NCBI RefSeq assembly: GCF_002891535.1
Contig: NZ_PDZR01000020.1
Coordinates: 21,083-85,082 of the forward strand
Length of the DNA: 64,000 bases
Direction of reading: 5' to 3'
From: Methylocella silvestris
Lineage (GTDB): Bacteria; Pseudomonadota; Alphaproteobacteria; Rhizobiales; Beijerinckiaceae
The position numbers and the translations under genes are program-made. The notes beneath the pieces were generated by a model, which had not been told where the DNA came from, ran no database searches, and was given only the letters and a program-made list of their open reading frames with translations. How positions within the stretch are numbered: the stretch's first letter is position 1; each line of letters opens with the position of its first letter. Below, piece after piece: positions 8,075 to 17,459 of the stretch.

Positions 8075-11000
8075 CTACCATTCCTTCTCGGCGCCGACGC
8101 CGACCGAGACCGCGCCCGTCGCGTCGATCACGCCGCGCGCCTTGAAAGCCTTCCAGATGTTGATGGTCATGCCGACGCCGGTCTGTTGCGGCGTCGCGCC
8201 GGTCTGCACGCCGAGGCTGACGCGATCGCCAAGGAAATTCGATAAGGGATTGCTCGAATTGTCCGCCCCGAGCCCGAGCGAACGGCGCAACCCCTCCAGC
8301 GCGTCATTGCCGCCCGTATAGATCGCGACCGCCTGCGCCAGAGCCAGCGCCTGCGTCGGCGAGAGCTGGCCCGAAGGCGAGCCGAACAACAAGCGCGAGA
8401 TGACCTCATCCTGCGGCATGTCCGGACTCGAAGTGAAGGCGAAGATGGGATCAGCCGGATCGCCGGTGATCGCGACGCTGATCGAGGCGCCGCCCGTTTG
8501 CGTCGTCGCCAAGAAGTCGAGGGAAGGCGAGAGGTCGCCGGCGAAGGTGAGGTTCGCCCGCGTAAAATCGAGATCCGCGGTCAACACTTTCAAATGCCCA
8601 TTCACCAGATTGAAGGCGCCAACGGGCTTTGGCGCGGCGAGCGTGCCGGTGAGGCGCAGGCTGCCGCCGAGCGAGGCTTCGAGACCGCGCCCGCGCACCC
8701 TGATCCGCCCCGGCGCGTCGATCAAAAGGTCGAGCATGGCGTCAAACGTCGGGCCGCCGTGGCCGCGCCTTTGCCGCGCGATCTCGAGCCGCGCCGCCGC
8801 CGTCGGCGTCGGGTCGATATGCCGCGTGCCGGGCAGCGGCTGCAGCGCGCGAGGCAGCCGGTCGGGAATGAGGATATCGAGCGAGGCGATATCGATTTTG
8901 CCGCCGATGCGCGGGTTTCGCGCCAGCGGGCCGGAGAGCGTGAGGTCGAGACTGGCAACCGCCGTCGCGACCGGGCTCTGCATGAGCTGCGCGTTGCGCC
9001 CGGCGACGCGTATGTCGCCGGGAAAGCCGGCCGCCGGATCGAGCCGGACAGAGCCCGTCGCAGTGATCGTTCCGCCATTCGGCGTTGTCGCCGAGGCGCT
9101 TTCGATGGTGATCCGGTCGCCATTGGCGACAAGCCGCGCGCGAACGCTGTCAAGGCGCATGCCCTGCACGGCGTCCTGGAACGAGCCATTGGCGAAGGTG
9201 ATCGCGCCGAACGCCTGCGGGCGCGCCACCGAGCCGCGCACGCCGCCGTCGATGGTCAACCGGCCGGCGACGCTGCGCCCCGCCGCCGCCAGATTGCGAT
9301 TGGCGAGGGCGGCGTCGAGATTTCCCTTGACGGTAAGATCGAGCGCGCCGTCGGCAGCGAGCGGCGCGGAGCCGGTGATCCTCAGCCGCCCGGCCTGTCC
9401 GGCGACGACATTGGCGTCCGTCGTCACGCGGCCGCGCTCGAAGCGGCCATTGGCGTTAATATCGATCAGCGGCAGCCCGGCGTTTTTGGTCTGCGCGGCC
9501 GCCAGTTGCGAAATCTTGATTTTATAACCGCCCGCCGGCGCAGCAGCCGGCCCGCTGACGGTCGCCTCGCCTTCGAGGGAACCGGACAGGCCAAGCCCGG
9601 GGCTGAAAATATCGGCGACCGAGAGCGGGATTTTGCGCGCCAGAATTTTAAGGTCGAGCGTTTTGGCCGCGCGACCGTCGAGGGCAAGCCGCCCGCCGTT
9701 CAGATTGAGCTCGAGGTTCCTGAGGTCGGCGCCCGCGTCGCGGACGATGATCGTCGCGGGGCCAGCAAGGCCGATTCGGTCGCGGTCGCGTGTGATGTCG
9801 AGCTTGGAGAGCTCGATCCGCACGGGATCGGCGGCGATCAGCTTCGCCCGTCCGGAAAAAGCGAAGCCGCGCGCATTAGCGACCAGCGTGATGTCGCTTG
9901 CCTCGCCCAAGGGCTTGGCGTCGAAGCGGATGCGCGAGATGGTCTCGCCGGCGATGTGCGCCTGATCGACCGACAGCGCGCCCGAAATGGCCGGCCGGCG
10001 ATAGAGGTCCGTCACAGCAAGGTCCGCGGCAAGCTTGTCGAGCGCAACGTCAAACGCTGCAACCTGTTTGCCGCTCGCCTTCAGCGCGGCGTCCTGCCGG
10101 CCGCCGTCATGGCTGAAGCTGGCGTCGAGATCGAGCGCGCCGGAGAGCTTTTGCAGCGCCAGCGCCGAGACATCGTCGAGGTTGGGCGCATGGACGGCGA
10201 GTTGGCCCGCCGCGAAATTTTCCGCGTCAAGCGTCGCCCCCCCCTTGATCGTCGCCGCGCCGATGCCGACGTCGACGGCGTCGAGCACGAGACCACCCGC
10301 GGCGGGACGCGCGACATGCAGCGAGCCGGTCGCAGGCTTGCGGTCGATTTCGCCATCAAGCGTTATCCGCGCGTCCGGCGCCTCCCTGAGATTGGTCGCG
10401 ACGGCTTCAAGATCGAGGCGCGGAACTGGCCGGCCGAGCAGGCTCGCGTCGTGGATCGCGATCGAGGCTGTTGCGTCCGGCTTTTGCAGCGTCCCCGTGA
10501 CATGGGCGGCGATGTCGCCACGTCCCGTCGCCCGCTTGTCGGCTTTGGAGAGATCGGGAATGGCGATAGCGGCGGAAAGATCGGCGAGCGCCGGCGTCGC
10601 CGCGCCGTCGATTCGCGCCGTCGCATTCGGCGCGACAAGCTTCAGATCCTTGAAGCAAAAACCGCCGTCGGGATCGAGCCGCGCCCCGCCCGCGAGCGTC
10701 AAAGCGCCGCCAAACAGCCCGTCGACCTGATCGAGGCCAGTCGCGAAATGATCGGCCCTTGCGTCGATCATCGCCCGAAAACTGTTGGCGCGCGGCGTGC
10801 CTTCGACATCGGCCTTGAGCGCGGCGTCGCCCTTGAGCGAAAGGCCGGAGATCGCGCCGAAACGGGAGAGATCGGGGATTGTGGCCTGAAGACGGCCCTT
10901 CAGCTCGCTGCCTGCGGCCCGGCCCTTGAAGCCGGCTTGAAGCGTCTGCGATTTGATGTCGAGCGCGTCGAAGTCGATGACGCCTTTGACGCTGCTTTTG

Positions 11001-12349
11001 CCGCGCATCGTAAACGTCGCCGTTGAGCCGACCGCCTGCGCCAGCGCGGGATTGGTCAAGGCGAGGCCCTTGACGCTGGCGTCGGCGGCTAGCTGCAGCA
11101 TCGTCGCGGCATTGGCGATCGAGCCGGTCGGCGTCGCCTTGAAGCTCGCCTCGAGCCGGTCAAGCGCCGCCGCCGGCAGCTTCGCCTTCTCCGCCGTGAG
11201 CGTTGAATCGATCGTCGGCGAATCGAGCGCGCCCGTCACATGAGCGTCGAGCGCCAGGCGTCCGATCTCGACGTCGCGGAGCCGCGTCGCAGTCCCATCG
11301 TTTGGCACATTTTCCGCCGTGATCCTGATATCGGCGATCTGCTCCTTCGAGACGGCGCCCTTGACGACGAGCCGCGCCGCCGCGGCGCGCAGCTCGACGC
11401 CGGGAATGGCGACGCTGGCGTCGTCGTTGAAGGCGATATTGCCGGAGAGCCGCGTCGTGCCGGCGAACACCGGGGCGGCGATGTCCGGCAGCATGCCGGA
11501 AACTTGCGCGGAGAGATCAAGGCCGAGCCGGCGTCCCGCGCCCTCGCGATTAAGCGAGGCGTCACCGGTCGCGCCAATGCCCGGACCGGCGTCGAAGACG
11601 AGCTTGGCGTTGAACGCGTCGAGCACGCCCGATCCGTCAATATTGAGACGCACGGGGGGCCGCCCGGGAATATTGCCAAGCTCCGAAAGGATGCCGCCGG
11701 CGGGCTCATCAAGATTGACCTTGAGGTCGAGCCGCTGCGTGCCCGGAACCAGGTTGAGCCTGAGGTTAAAGGTCGCCGGTTTGTCGAGCCGCTGCGCGTC
11801 GAGAAACAGCTGAAGTCCTTCGGCCGGGGCGCCAAGCTGAGCGTGGCCGCCAGTCGAAAAGGCTGATTTCACGCCGAGTACCGGCTCGCCGAGATCGGCG
11901 CGGGCGAGGGCGAATTGCTTGATGTCGACCCGCACCGGCAGTTCCGGCAGCAGTGGCTGTTCTTCGCCGGAAACCGGCGCCTCCGCCGGGATCGGCCGAC
12001 GGCTCATGGTCATCTGGTCGATGTCGAGCTGATCGACCTCGAGCCGCCGCTGCAGCAGCGCCAGGCGGCGCCAGACGATGCGGATGCGGTTGATCGTCAG
12101 CCAGACGCCGTCGCGGTCGGCGATGCTGAGATCGTGCACCGTCGCGTCCGAGGAGAGCGCGCCCTCGACGGAGCCGATCGAGACGCGGCTCGAGGGCGTC
12201 GACAAAGCGCGCGAAATGAGATCGGCGAGGACGCCCTTGTCCTGTTCGGCGGCGCGGCTCGCCGGCGTCAGCAGATAAAGCGCGGCGACAACGCAGAGCG
12301 CCACCATGGCCGCGACGAGGCCGAGCGGGAGAAGAGCGCGGCGCGCCAT
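8075..12349 (-). CDS. tamB: translocation and assembly module subunit TamB
   Basis: A 1424-residue AsmA/DUF490-family protein. An N-terminal membrane anchor (PLGLVAAMVALCVVAALYLL) is followed by a long periplasmic beta-rich body and the conserved DUF490 C-terminal domain (SGQLSPTQALALAQAVAIY, ending GVGAEKEW). TamB spans the periplasm and works with TamA in outer-membrane protein insertion and lipid transport. The start overlaps the tamA stop (TGATG), so the two are translationally coupled. A longer reading into tamA is rejected because it is Arg-rich, typical of an out-of-frame GC-rich sequence. The length is within the range of alphaproteobacterial TamB proteins. Confidence 0.95.
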   Translation of the reverse strand: MARRALLPLGLVAAMVALCVVAALYLLTPASRAAEQDKGVLADLISRALSTPSSRVSIGSVEGALSSDATVHDLSIADRDGVWLTINRIRIVWRRLALLQRRLEVDQLDIDQMTMSRRPIPAEAPVSGEEQPLLPELPVRVDIKQFALARADLGEPVLGVKSAFSTGGHAQLGAPAEGLQLFLDAQRLDKPATFNLRLNLVPGTQRLDLKVNLDEPAGGILSELGNIPGRPPVRLNIDGSGVLDAFNAKLVFDAGPGIGATGDASLNREGAGRRLGLDLSAQVSGMLPDIAAPVFAGTTRLSGNIAFNDDASVAIPGVELRAAAARLVVKGAVSKEQIADIRITAENVPNDGTATRLRDVEIGRLALDAHVTGALDSPTIDSTLTAEKAKLPAAALDRLEASFKATPTGSIANAATMLQLAADASVKGLALTNPALAQAVGSTATFTMRGKSSVKGVIDFDALDIKSQTLQAGFKGRAAGSELKGRLQATIPDLSRFGAISGLSLKGDAALKADVEGTPRANSFRAMIDARADHFATGLDQVDGLFGGALTLAGGARLDPDGGFCFKDLKLVAPNATARIDGAATPALADLSAAIAIPDLSKADKRATGRGDIAAHVTGTLQKPDATASIAIHDASLLGRPVPRLDLEAVATNLREAPDARITLDGEIDRKPATGSLHVARPAAGGLVLDAVDVGIGAATIKGGATLDAENFAAGQLAVHAPNLDDVSALALQKLSGALDLDASFSHDGGRQDAALKASGKQVAAFDVALDKLAADLAVTDLYRRPAISGALSVDQAHIAGETISRIRFDAKPLGEASDITLVANARGFAFSGRAKLIAADPVRIELSKLDITRDRDRIGLAGPATIIVRDAGADLRNLELNLNGGRLALDGRAAKTLDLKILARKIPLSVADIFSPGLGLSGSLEGEATVSGPAAAPAGGYKIKISQLAAAQTKNAGLPLIDINANGRFERGRVTTDANVVAGQAGRLRITGSAPLAADGALDLTVKGNLDAALANRNLAAAGRSVAGRLTIDGGVRGSVARPQAFGAITFANGSFQDAVQGMRLDSVRARLVANGDRITIESASATTPNGGTITATGSVRLDPAAGFPGDIRVAGRNAQLMQSPVATAVASLDLTLSGPLARNPRIGGKIDIASLDILIPDRLPRALQPLPGTRHIDPTPTAAARLEIARQRRGHGGPTFDAMLDLLIDAPGRIRVRGRGLEASLGGSLRLTGTLAAPKPVGAFNLVNGHLKVLTADLDFTRANLTFAGDLSPSLDFLATTQTGGASISVAITGDPADPIFAFTSSPDMPQDEVISRLLFGSPSGQLSPTQALALAQAVAIYTGGNDALEGLRRSLGLGADNSSNPLSNFLGDRVSLGVQTGATPQQTGVGMTINIWKAFKARGVIDATGAVSVGVGAEKEW

Positions 12350-14376
12350 CAAAATGGCTGCCCTATGCTGACATAGAAAACGACCGGATAATCCCCCGGA
12401 CGCGGATCGAGCGGCTTGGCGACGTCGACCCGGATCGGGCCGATCGGCGTGTAATAGATGAGGCCGAGGCCGGCGGAAAAACGCGTGTCGCCGCAGCCGC
12501 CGTGGGGGATGGAGTCGCAATAGGCTCCGCCGGCGTCGAAGAAGGGCGCGACGCCGATATTGTCCCACACCTTGATGCGCGCTTCGAGGCTGGCGTTGAA
12601 GGCGCTGAGGCCGCCAACCGTGTAGCCCTGCGACGTCTGCGGCCCGATCGTCTGGAAGCGGTAGCCGCGCACCGTCGCAAGGCCGCCCGCGTAAAAGCGA
12701 TAATTGGCCGGGATGGCGGCGAGGCCGCCGTCATTGCCAAAGATCGACCCGAAGCCGGCCCGGGCGGCCAGAATATAATTCGCGTCCTCGTCGATCGCGT
12801 AATAGGCCGATGCCGTGACGCTTGCCTTGGTGAAGCCGGCGTTGCCGAACAGATTGGGGTAGGGCGTCGCCGTCGCCGCGACGCGAAAGCCGCTGCTCGG
12901 GTTCAGCAGATTGTCGGTCCCGTCATATTTCAAGGTCAGCGGAACGCCGAGAAACGTATAATTCACGGTCCCGAGCGCGTCGGTCGCCTCGCCTTTCTCG
13001 AATTTGAGCCCCGCCTGAACAGACAGCGTCTCGTCAATGCGATAGCGCAGCGCCGCCGTCCCGCCGGCGTCCTGCCAGGCGTAGCCGCCGAAACTGCCGC
13101 CGCCGGAGCGATTGCTTTCCGCAGCGGCGCCGAGCAGAAGATCGACCCGCGAACCGGCCAGGGCCGGCTTGACGAAGCTCGCCGACACTCTGCCGCCGAT
13201 GCCGGAACTGTCAAAATTCTGCGTCCCGGTGAAGCTGTTGAAGCTGTTCGAGGCGACGCCATAGATCGGCGGCGCATAGAAAACATCGCCCTCGAGCCGG
13301 AGGCTTTCGGCGCCGCCGAACAGATTGCGGTTCTCATAATAAAGGGCGCCCGTCGGCCCGTCGACGGTGGAATAGCCGGCGGTAAAGCCGACGAGATTGT
13401 TGGGGCGGTCGCCGACCTCGATGAAGATCGGCAGATTGCCGTTGGCGTCGAGCTTGTCGCCCTCGCGGATGCGGACCGAACCGACGGCGGCGATCGAACT
13501 GATCGATCTGCGCGTCTCGGCGAGCGCCTTCGGCGTATAGGGCTGGCCCTCGCGCAGATAGGTGAATGAGCGCACGATCGACGGATCAAAGCCCTGTGGG
13601 CCGCTGATCGAGACCGCGCCGAACCCCGCCTGCGACCCCGGATCGACGGTAAAGGCGACGTCCATCGTTAATGTCGCGTGATTGACCACCGGCTGCGGCA
13701 GCGGCGCCTTGACGAGCGGGTAGGATTTGCCGCGAAAAAAATCGATCAGCCTTGCGTTGGCGGCGCGCAGATCTGCGGCTCTGGCGGGGTCGCCAGGCTT
13801 CAATTTCAGAACATAAGCCGGAAGGGTTTCGGGCGGAAAGGGGGCGCGCGTCGCTGAATCGAGAATGGACACGTCGCGCAGATGGAACAGATCGCCCGTC
13901 TCGACGGTGATCGTCACGGGCGCGACGGCGCGGCCGGCGAAGGCGCTTGCAGCCCTGGCGAAAGCTTCGGGATCGGCGCCTTTGAGTTCGCGTTCGAAAT
14001 CGCCGACACGGGCGAAAATCCGTGCATTGTAGTAGCCAACCGCCCAGAGCGCGTCGAGCATGGGCGCGAAATCGGCGGCAAGCCGCTGCGCCAGCGCCGC
14101 GGCGTCGGGCGGCGGATCCTGCCGCAATTTATAAAGATTGGAGGCGTCCTGCAGCGATTGCTTGACGCTGTCGTCGCCGCGGATGACGAATTCCACTTTG
14201 TAGGGCGCCGTCGTGGGCGTTGGCGCGGGCGGCTCGTCCGAGCCGAAAAGCCCGAAGAAATCGAAGGCGGCGGCAGATTGCGGCGCCGACGCCCCGGCCG
14301 CCAGCGCAAGCACTGCTGCGAGCGGGGGGCCGAACAGCGCACGGCTTGCCATCTTTCGTCTCGATAAACGCATCAA
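12349..14376 (-). CDS. tamA: translocation and assembly module subunit TamA (Omp85 family)
   Basis: A 675-residue outer-membrane protein. A signal peptide (LFGPPLAAVLALAAGASA) is followed by POTRA-type repeats (about residues 45-300) and a C-terminal Bac_surface_Ag barrel with GGLATVRGYRFQTIGPQTSQ, close to the conserved VRGY/F lid-lock motif, and a final strand ending YVSIGQPF. The terminal Phe is typical of BAM substrates. TamA forms the outer-membrane part of the TAM complex with TamB, encoded directly downstream. The start may be residue 1 or the Met at residue 9; both keep the signal peptide. A strong inverted repeat lies 50-80 bases upstream. Confidence 0.95.
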   Translation of the reverse strand: MMRLSRRKMASRALFGPPLAAVLALAAGASAPQSAAAFDFFGLFGSDEPPAPTPTTAPYKVEFVIRGDDSVKQSLQDASNLYKLRQDPPPDAAALAQRLAADFAPMLDALWAVGYYNARIFARVGDFERELKGADPEAFARAASAFAGRAVAPVTITVETGDLFHLRDVSILDSATRAPFPPETLPAYVLKLKPGDPARAADLRAANARLIDFFRGKSYPLVKAPLPQPVVNHATLTMDVAFTVDPGSQAGFGAVSISGPQGFDPSIVRSFTYLREGQPYTPKALAETRRSISSIAAVGSVRIREGDKLDANGNLPIFIEVGDRPNNLVGFTAGYSTVDGPTGALYYENRNLFGGAESLRLEGDVFYAPPIYGVASNSFNSFTGTQNFDSSGIGGRVSASFVKPALAGSRVDLLLGAAAESNRSGGGSFGGYAWQDAGGTAALRYRIDETLSVQAGLKFEKGEATDALGTVNYTFLGVPLTLKYDGTDNLLNPSSGFRVAATATPYPNLFGNAGFTKASVTASAYYAIDEDANYILAARAGFGSIFGNDGGLAAIPANYRFYAGGLATVRGYRFQTIGPQTSQGYTVGGLSAFNASLEARIKVWDNIGVAPFFDAGGAYCDSIPHGGCGDTRFSAGLGLIYYTPIGPIRVDVAKPLDPRPGDYPVVFYVSIGQPF

Positions 14377-14425
14377 ATCTCCGGCGCTCGCCCGTCCGTC
14401 CCCGCGGCGGCCTATCTCCTGACTT

Positions 14426-14455
14426 GAGTTGCCGCGCTGTTCAACGCGGCAACTC
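14426..14455 (-). terminator. 11-bp inverted repeat between ndh and tamA
   Basis: GAGTTGCCGCG and CGCGGCAACTC form a perfect 11-base stem with an eight-base loop. It lies 80 bases after the NDH-2 stop and 50 bases before the tamA start. There is no T-run on the minus side, so it may be a factor-dependent terminator, an RNA-processing hairpin, or a protein-binding palindrome rather than a classical intrinsic terminator. Confidence 0.4.
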
Positions 14456-14535
14456 GTTTGATGGAGGCAAAATATGAATATTGCGCGTCGGGATTGAGTT
14501 AACCGGCCATTAAATGGCGCGGCGCCGCGAAGGCC

Positions 14536-15819
14536 TCAGGTCTTTTCCTCGCCGGCCCATTGCTTTCCTTGCGTAATCAGCCGCGCGCTGCGATGGCCGA
14601 GCAAATAGGCCCAAAGCCAGCTGAGCGCGACGCCAAGACGGTTGCGGAAACCGATCAGGAAGTAGATGTGGATGAAACCCCACAGCCACCAGGCGAGCGA
14701 GCCGCGCACTTTCAGCCAGCCGAAATCAGCGATCGCCGCGCGCTTGCCGATGGTCGCAAGGCTGCCGACATGTTTGTAATGGAATGGCGCCGGCGCGGGC
14801 TTTTCTGCGAGGCGGGCCTTGATGACGGAGGCGACATAGGTGCCTTCCTGCTTCGCGGCAGGCGCAATGCCCGGCACCGGGTGTCCGTCAGGCCCCGTGA
14901 TCGAGACGGTGTCGCCGATCGCGAAAATCTGCGGATGTCCCGGCACGCTGAGATCGGGCTCGACGAGGAGCCGGCCGACCCGGTCGGCCGCAGCGCCAAG
15001 CCATTGCGCCGCGCGCGAGGCCTGCACGCCCGCCGCCCAGAGGATCGTCCGCGCCGGGAGCGTTACCCCGCCGAAGACGACGCCTTCCGCCGAACATTCT
15101 GAAACCGGTGCGCCAAGCTTGACCTCGACGCCGAGCTTCTCCAGCGCCTTGGTCGCGTAGGCCGAGAGGTCTTCGGTAAAGCCCGGCAGGATGCGCGGGC
15201 CGGCCTCGATCAGCACGATCCGCGCCTTGCGCGTGTCGATGTGCCGGAAATCTTCGACGATATTTTCATGGGCGAGCTCGGCGATGGTGCCGGCGAGTTC
15301 GACGCCGGTCGGGCCGGCGCCGATGATGACGAAGGTCAGCAGCGCCGCCAGCCGGTCGGGATCGGTCTCGCGCTCCGCCCGCTCGAAGGCGAGCAGCATG
15401 CGCCGCCGGATCGTTGTGGCGTCCTCCAGCGTCTTGAGCCCCGGCGCGTAGGGCTCCCATTCGTCATGGCCGAAATAGGCGTGGCGTGCGCCCGTCGCCA
15501 GCACCAGCGTGTCATAGGCGACCGAACCGCCATCCTCGAACAGCACTTTGCGCGCAGCGGCGTCGACGCCGTTCACCGCCGCGAGGAGGACTTCGACATC
15601 CTTGCGCCTGGCGAAAACATGGCGGATCGGCCACGCGATCTCCGAGGTCGCGAGCGAGGTCGTCGCCACCTGATAGAGGAGGGGCTGGAACAGATGATGA
15701 TTGCGCCGGTCGACGACGGTTATTCTGACGGGCGCCCCGGCAAGGCTGTTGACGCAGTGCAATCCGCCAAATCCGGCGCCGACGACGACGACGTGATGAA
15801 GGTCTGAAGGTTCGGGCAA
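14536..15819 (-). CDS. ndh: type II NADH dehydrogenase (NDH-2) / FAD-dependent oxidoreductase
   Basis: A 427-residue flavoprotein with two dinucleotide-binding motifs: VVVGAGFGGLHCVNSL near the N-terminus for FAD and VIIGAGPTGVELAG for NADH. Family motifs TILWAAGVQAS and FAIGDT follow, then a C-terminal membrane-associating segment (LAWWLWGFIHIYFLIGF). NDH-2 passes electrons from NADH to quinone at the inner-membrane face without pumping protons. I chose a TTG start at 15819 because AGGA sits six bases ahead of it; a GTG at 15864 would add 15 Arg-rich residues with no ribosome-binding site. It appears to be transcribed alone, divergent from the DUF4105 gene. Confidence 0.9.
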   Translation of the reverse strand: MPEPSDLHHVVVVGAGFGGLHCVNSLAGAPVRITVVDRRNHHLFQPLLYQVATTSLATSEIAWPIRHVFARRKDVEVLLAAVNGVDAAARKVLFEDGGSVAYDTLVLATGARHAYFGHDEWEPYAPGLKTLEDATTIRRRMLLAFERAERETDPDRLAALLTFVIIGAGPTGVELAGTIAELAHENIVEDFRHIDTRKARIVLIEAGPRILPGFTEDLSAYATKALEKLGVEVKLGAPVSECSAEGVVFGGVTLPARTILWAAGVQASRAAQWLGAAADRVGRLLVEPDLSVPGHPQIFAIGDTVSITGPDGHPVPGIAPAAKQEGTYVASVIKARLAEKPAPAPFHYKHVGSLATIGKRAAIADFGWLKVRGSLAWWLWGFIHIYFLIGFRNRLGVALSWLWAYLLGHRSARLITQGKQWAGEEKT

Positions 15820-16054
15820 GCGCCATCCTGTCTGATTACGTCGGCGGCGCGCCGGCCGCCGCACGGATGTTTGATCTCGAGCAACCGAGCGAAGTTATTG
15901 GCCAGATTGGCCCCCGGCACAAGCGCCGCAGCTTTGTTTGAGGCTGGCGGCGCCCCGCCGCCAGCCGGCTATCCCCCGCAGCCGGCGGCTGCTATTTCTC
16001 TTCCCCCTGCGGCGCAGCCTGCTCCGCCCCGCAAATCTTTCGCAGAAAGAACGC

Positions 16055-17071
16055 ATGATCTGGCGGCTCTCACGAAGTTTCGCCATCGGCGGCTTTATCT
16101 TCGTCCTCCTGTTGTCAGCGCTGTGGGGCAGTTTTGCGCTCTGGTTTCAGCTGCCTCTCGAGGTCGCCGCGAAGGCTGGCGTGATCGCGCTGTTCAATCT
16201 CCTGGCTGCGCTGACCATCGCCGGGACATTCTGGCGGCGCGCGCGGCGCGCCTTCATCGCCTATGGCGCGGCCTATCTCGCGCTGATCCTGTGGTGGGGA
16301 ACGATCCACCCGACGAACGATCGCGACTTCGCCCCGCCCGTCGCCCATGGCGCCACCGGCGTCCTGCGCGGGGACGTCCTGACGATGCAGAATGTGCGCA
16401 ATTTCAGCTGGCGCTCCGCCAGTGATTTCTCCGAAAACTGGGAGGAGCGCAGCTACAAGCTCTCCGACCTCACCTCGGCCGATTTCTATCTCGTCTATTT
16501 CATGGGTCCGCTGATCGCCCATTCGATGGTCAGCTTCGGCTTCAAGGACGGCCGCCATCTTCTGTTCTCGATCGAGATTCGCCCAGAGCGCGGCGAAGCC
16601 TTTTCGGCGATCGCAGGTTTCTTCAAGAGGTATGAACTCGTCTTCCTCGCCGGCGACGAGCGCGACTATCTGTTTTTGCGCAAGGCGCAGGACGAGGACA
16701 CCCGACTTTACCGGCTTGCCGTCACGCCGGAGCAGGCGCGCGCGCTTTTGCTCCAATATGTACGGGAGGCGAACCGGCTCGAATTGCATCCCCAATTCTA
16801 CAATACGCTGACGGCGAATTGCACGACGACCATCTTCGTTCTGATCCGCTCGATTTTTCCCTACTTTCCGCTCGACTGGCGCGTGCTGCTCAATGGCTTC
16901 CTGCCATCCTTCGCCTATCAGCACGGCCTCGTCGATACGCGCATTCCGCTCGACGAATTGATCCGCCGCGCCGCGGTCTCCGACCGCATCAAGATGGGGC
17001 TTTCGGAAGTCGCGTTCGGGCAGAGGCTGCGCGAAAACGTCCCCGACCCCAACGCGCCGTTGCGGCCCTGA
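16055..17071 (+). CDS. DUF4105 membrane protein
   Basis: A 338-residue inner-membrane protein. Three hydrophobic segments near the N-terminus (about residues 8-31, 35-60 and 66-82) are followed by a DUF4105 domain with the conserved TANCTTTIF stretch (an NC-T motif in the family) and surrounding acidic and aromatic residues. The family is described as membrane-bound and possibly periplasmic-facing; no biochemical function is established. The ATG at 16055 is preceded by a GAAAGA element. An upstream in-frame start would add 39 Arg/Pro-rich residues and is not supported. The following PepSY gene is 74 bases downstream on the same strand. Confidence 0.85.
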   Translation: MIWRLSRSFAIGGFIFVLLLSALWGSFALWFQLPLEVAAKAGVIALFNLLAALTIAGTFWRRARRAFIAYGAAYLALILWWGTIHPTNDRDFAPPVAHGATGVLRGDVLTMQNVRNFSWRSASDFSENWEERSYKLSDLTSADFYLVYFMGPLIAHSMVSFGFKDGRHLLFSIEIRPERGEAFSAIAGFFKRYELVFLAGDERDYLFLRKAQDEDTRLYRLAVTPEQARALLLQYVREANRLELHPQFYNTLTANCTTTIFVLIRSIFPYFPLDWRVLLNGFLPSFAYQHGLVDTRIPLDELIRRAAVSDRIKMGLSEVAFGQRLRENVPDPNAPLRP

Positions 17072-17145
17072 TTCAGCTGCATCTTTGGGAGATTTGAAAC
17101 AAGTTGACGCGCTATTCGGCCCACATCGAAAAAGGGAGACAAAAG

Positions 17146-17406
17146 ATGAGGAAATGCGCTTTGTTGGTTTCAGCCCTGGTCCTGATGGGCGCCGGGTCCG
17201 CGCGGGCCGACCAGCCCGGCGCCGACTGGATGAATAAAGACGTTCTGAAAAAGCAACTCCAGGCGAAGGGTTATAGCTCCATTCTGGTCTGGGCGGACGA
17301 CGGATATTGGGAGGGCGAGGCCATCAAGGACGGAATTATCGTCGAGTTTCACGCCGATCCACACACGGGCGCGCTGTTGAAAGCCCTTCCAAAAAAAGAA
17401 GATTAG
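17146..17406 (+). CDS. secreted PepSY-like small protein
   Basis: An 86-residue exported protein. The signal peptide (MRKCALLVSALVLMGAGSAR, cleavage near residue 22) is followed by one small PepSY-like domain of about 60 residues, with the pattern KKQLQAKGYSSILVWADDGY and then EFHADPHTGALL. Such domains usually bind or inhibit proteases or act as small periplasmic modules. The ATG at 17146 was chosen over the TTG at 17104 because of the AAAGGGAGA element just before it and because it directly starts the signal peptide. Its stop faces the ClpP-like gene 54 bases away. Confidence 0.85.
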   Translation: MRKCALLVSALVLMGAGSARADQPGADWMNKDVLKKQLQAKGYSSILVWADDGYWEGEAIKDGIIVEFHADPHTGALLKALPKKED

Positions 17407-17459
17407 CGCTTCCGTCGCGCCGGGGCGGCTCCGGCCAATAATCGCCCGCGCTGTTGCCC

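Noticed and set aside
8498..11026. Very long open frame on the plus strand opposite tamB (over 800 codons)
   Set aside because: Arg/Glu/Gly-rich antisense composition typical of GC-rich DNA, no ribosome-binding site, no domain, and it lies wholly inside the well-supported tamB gene.
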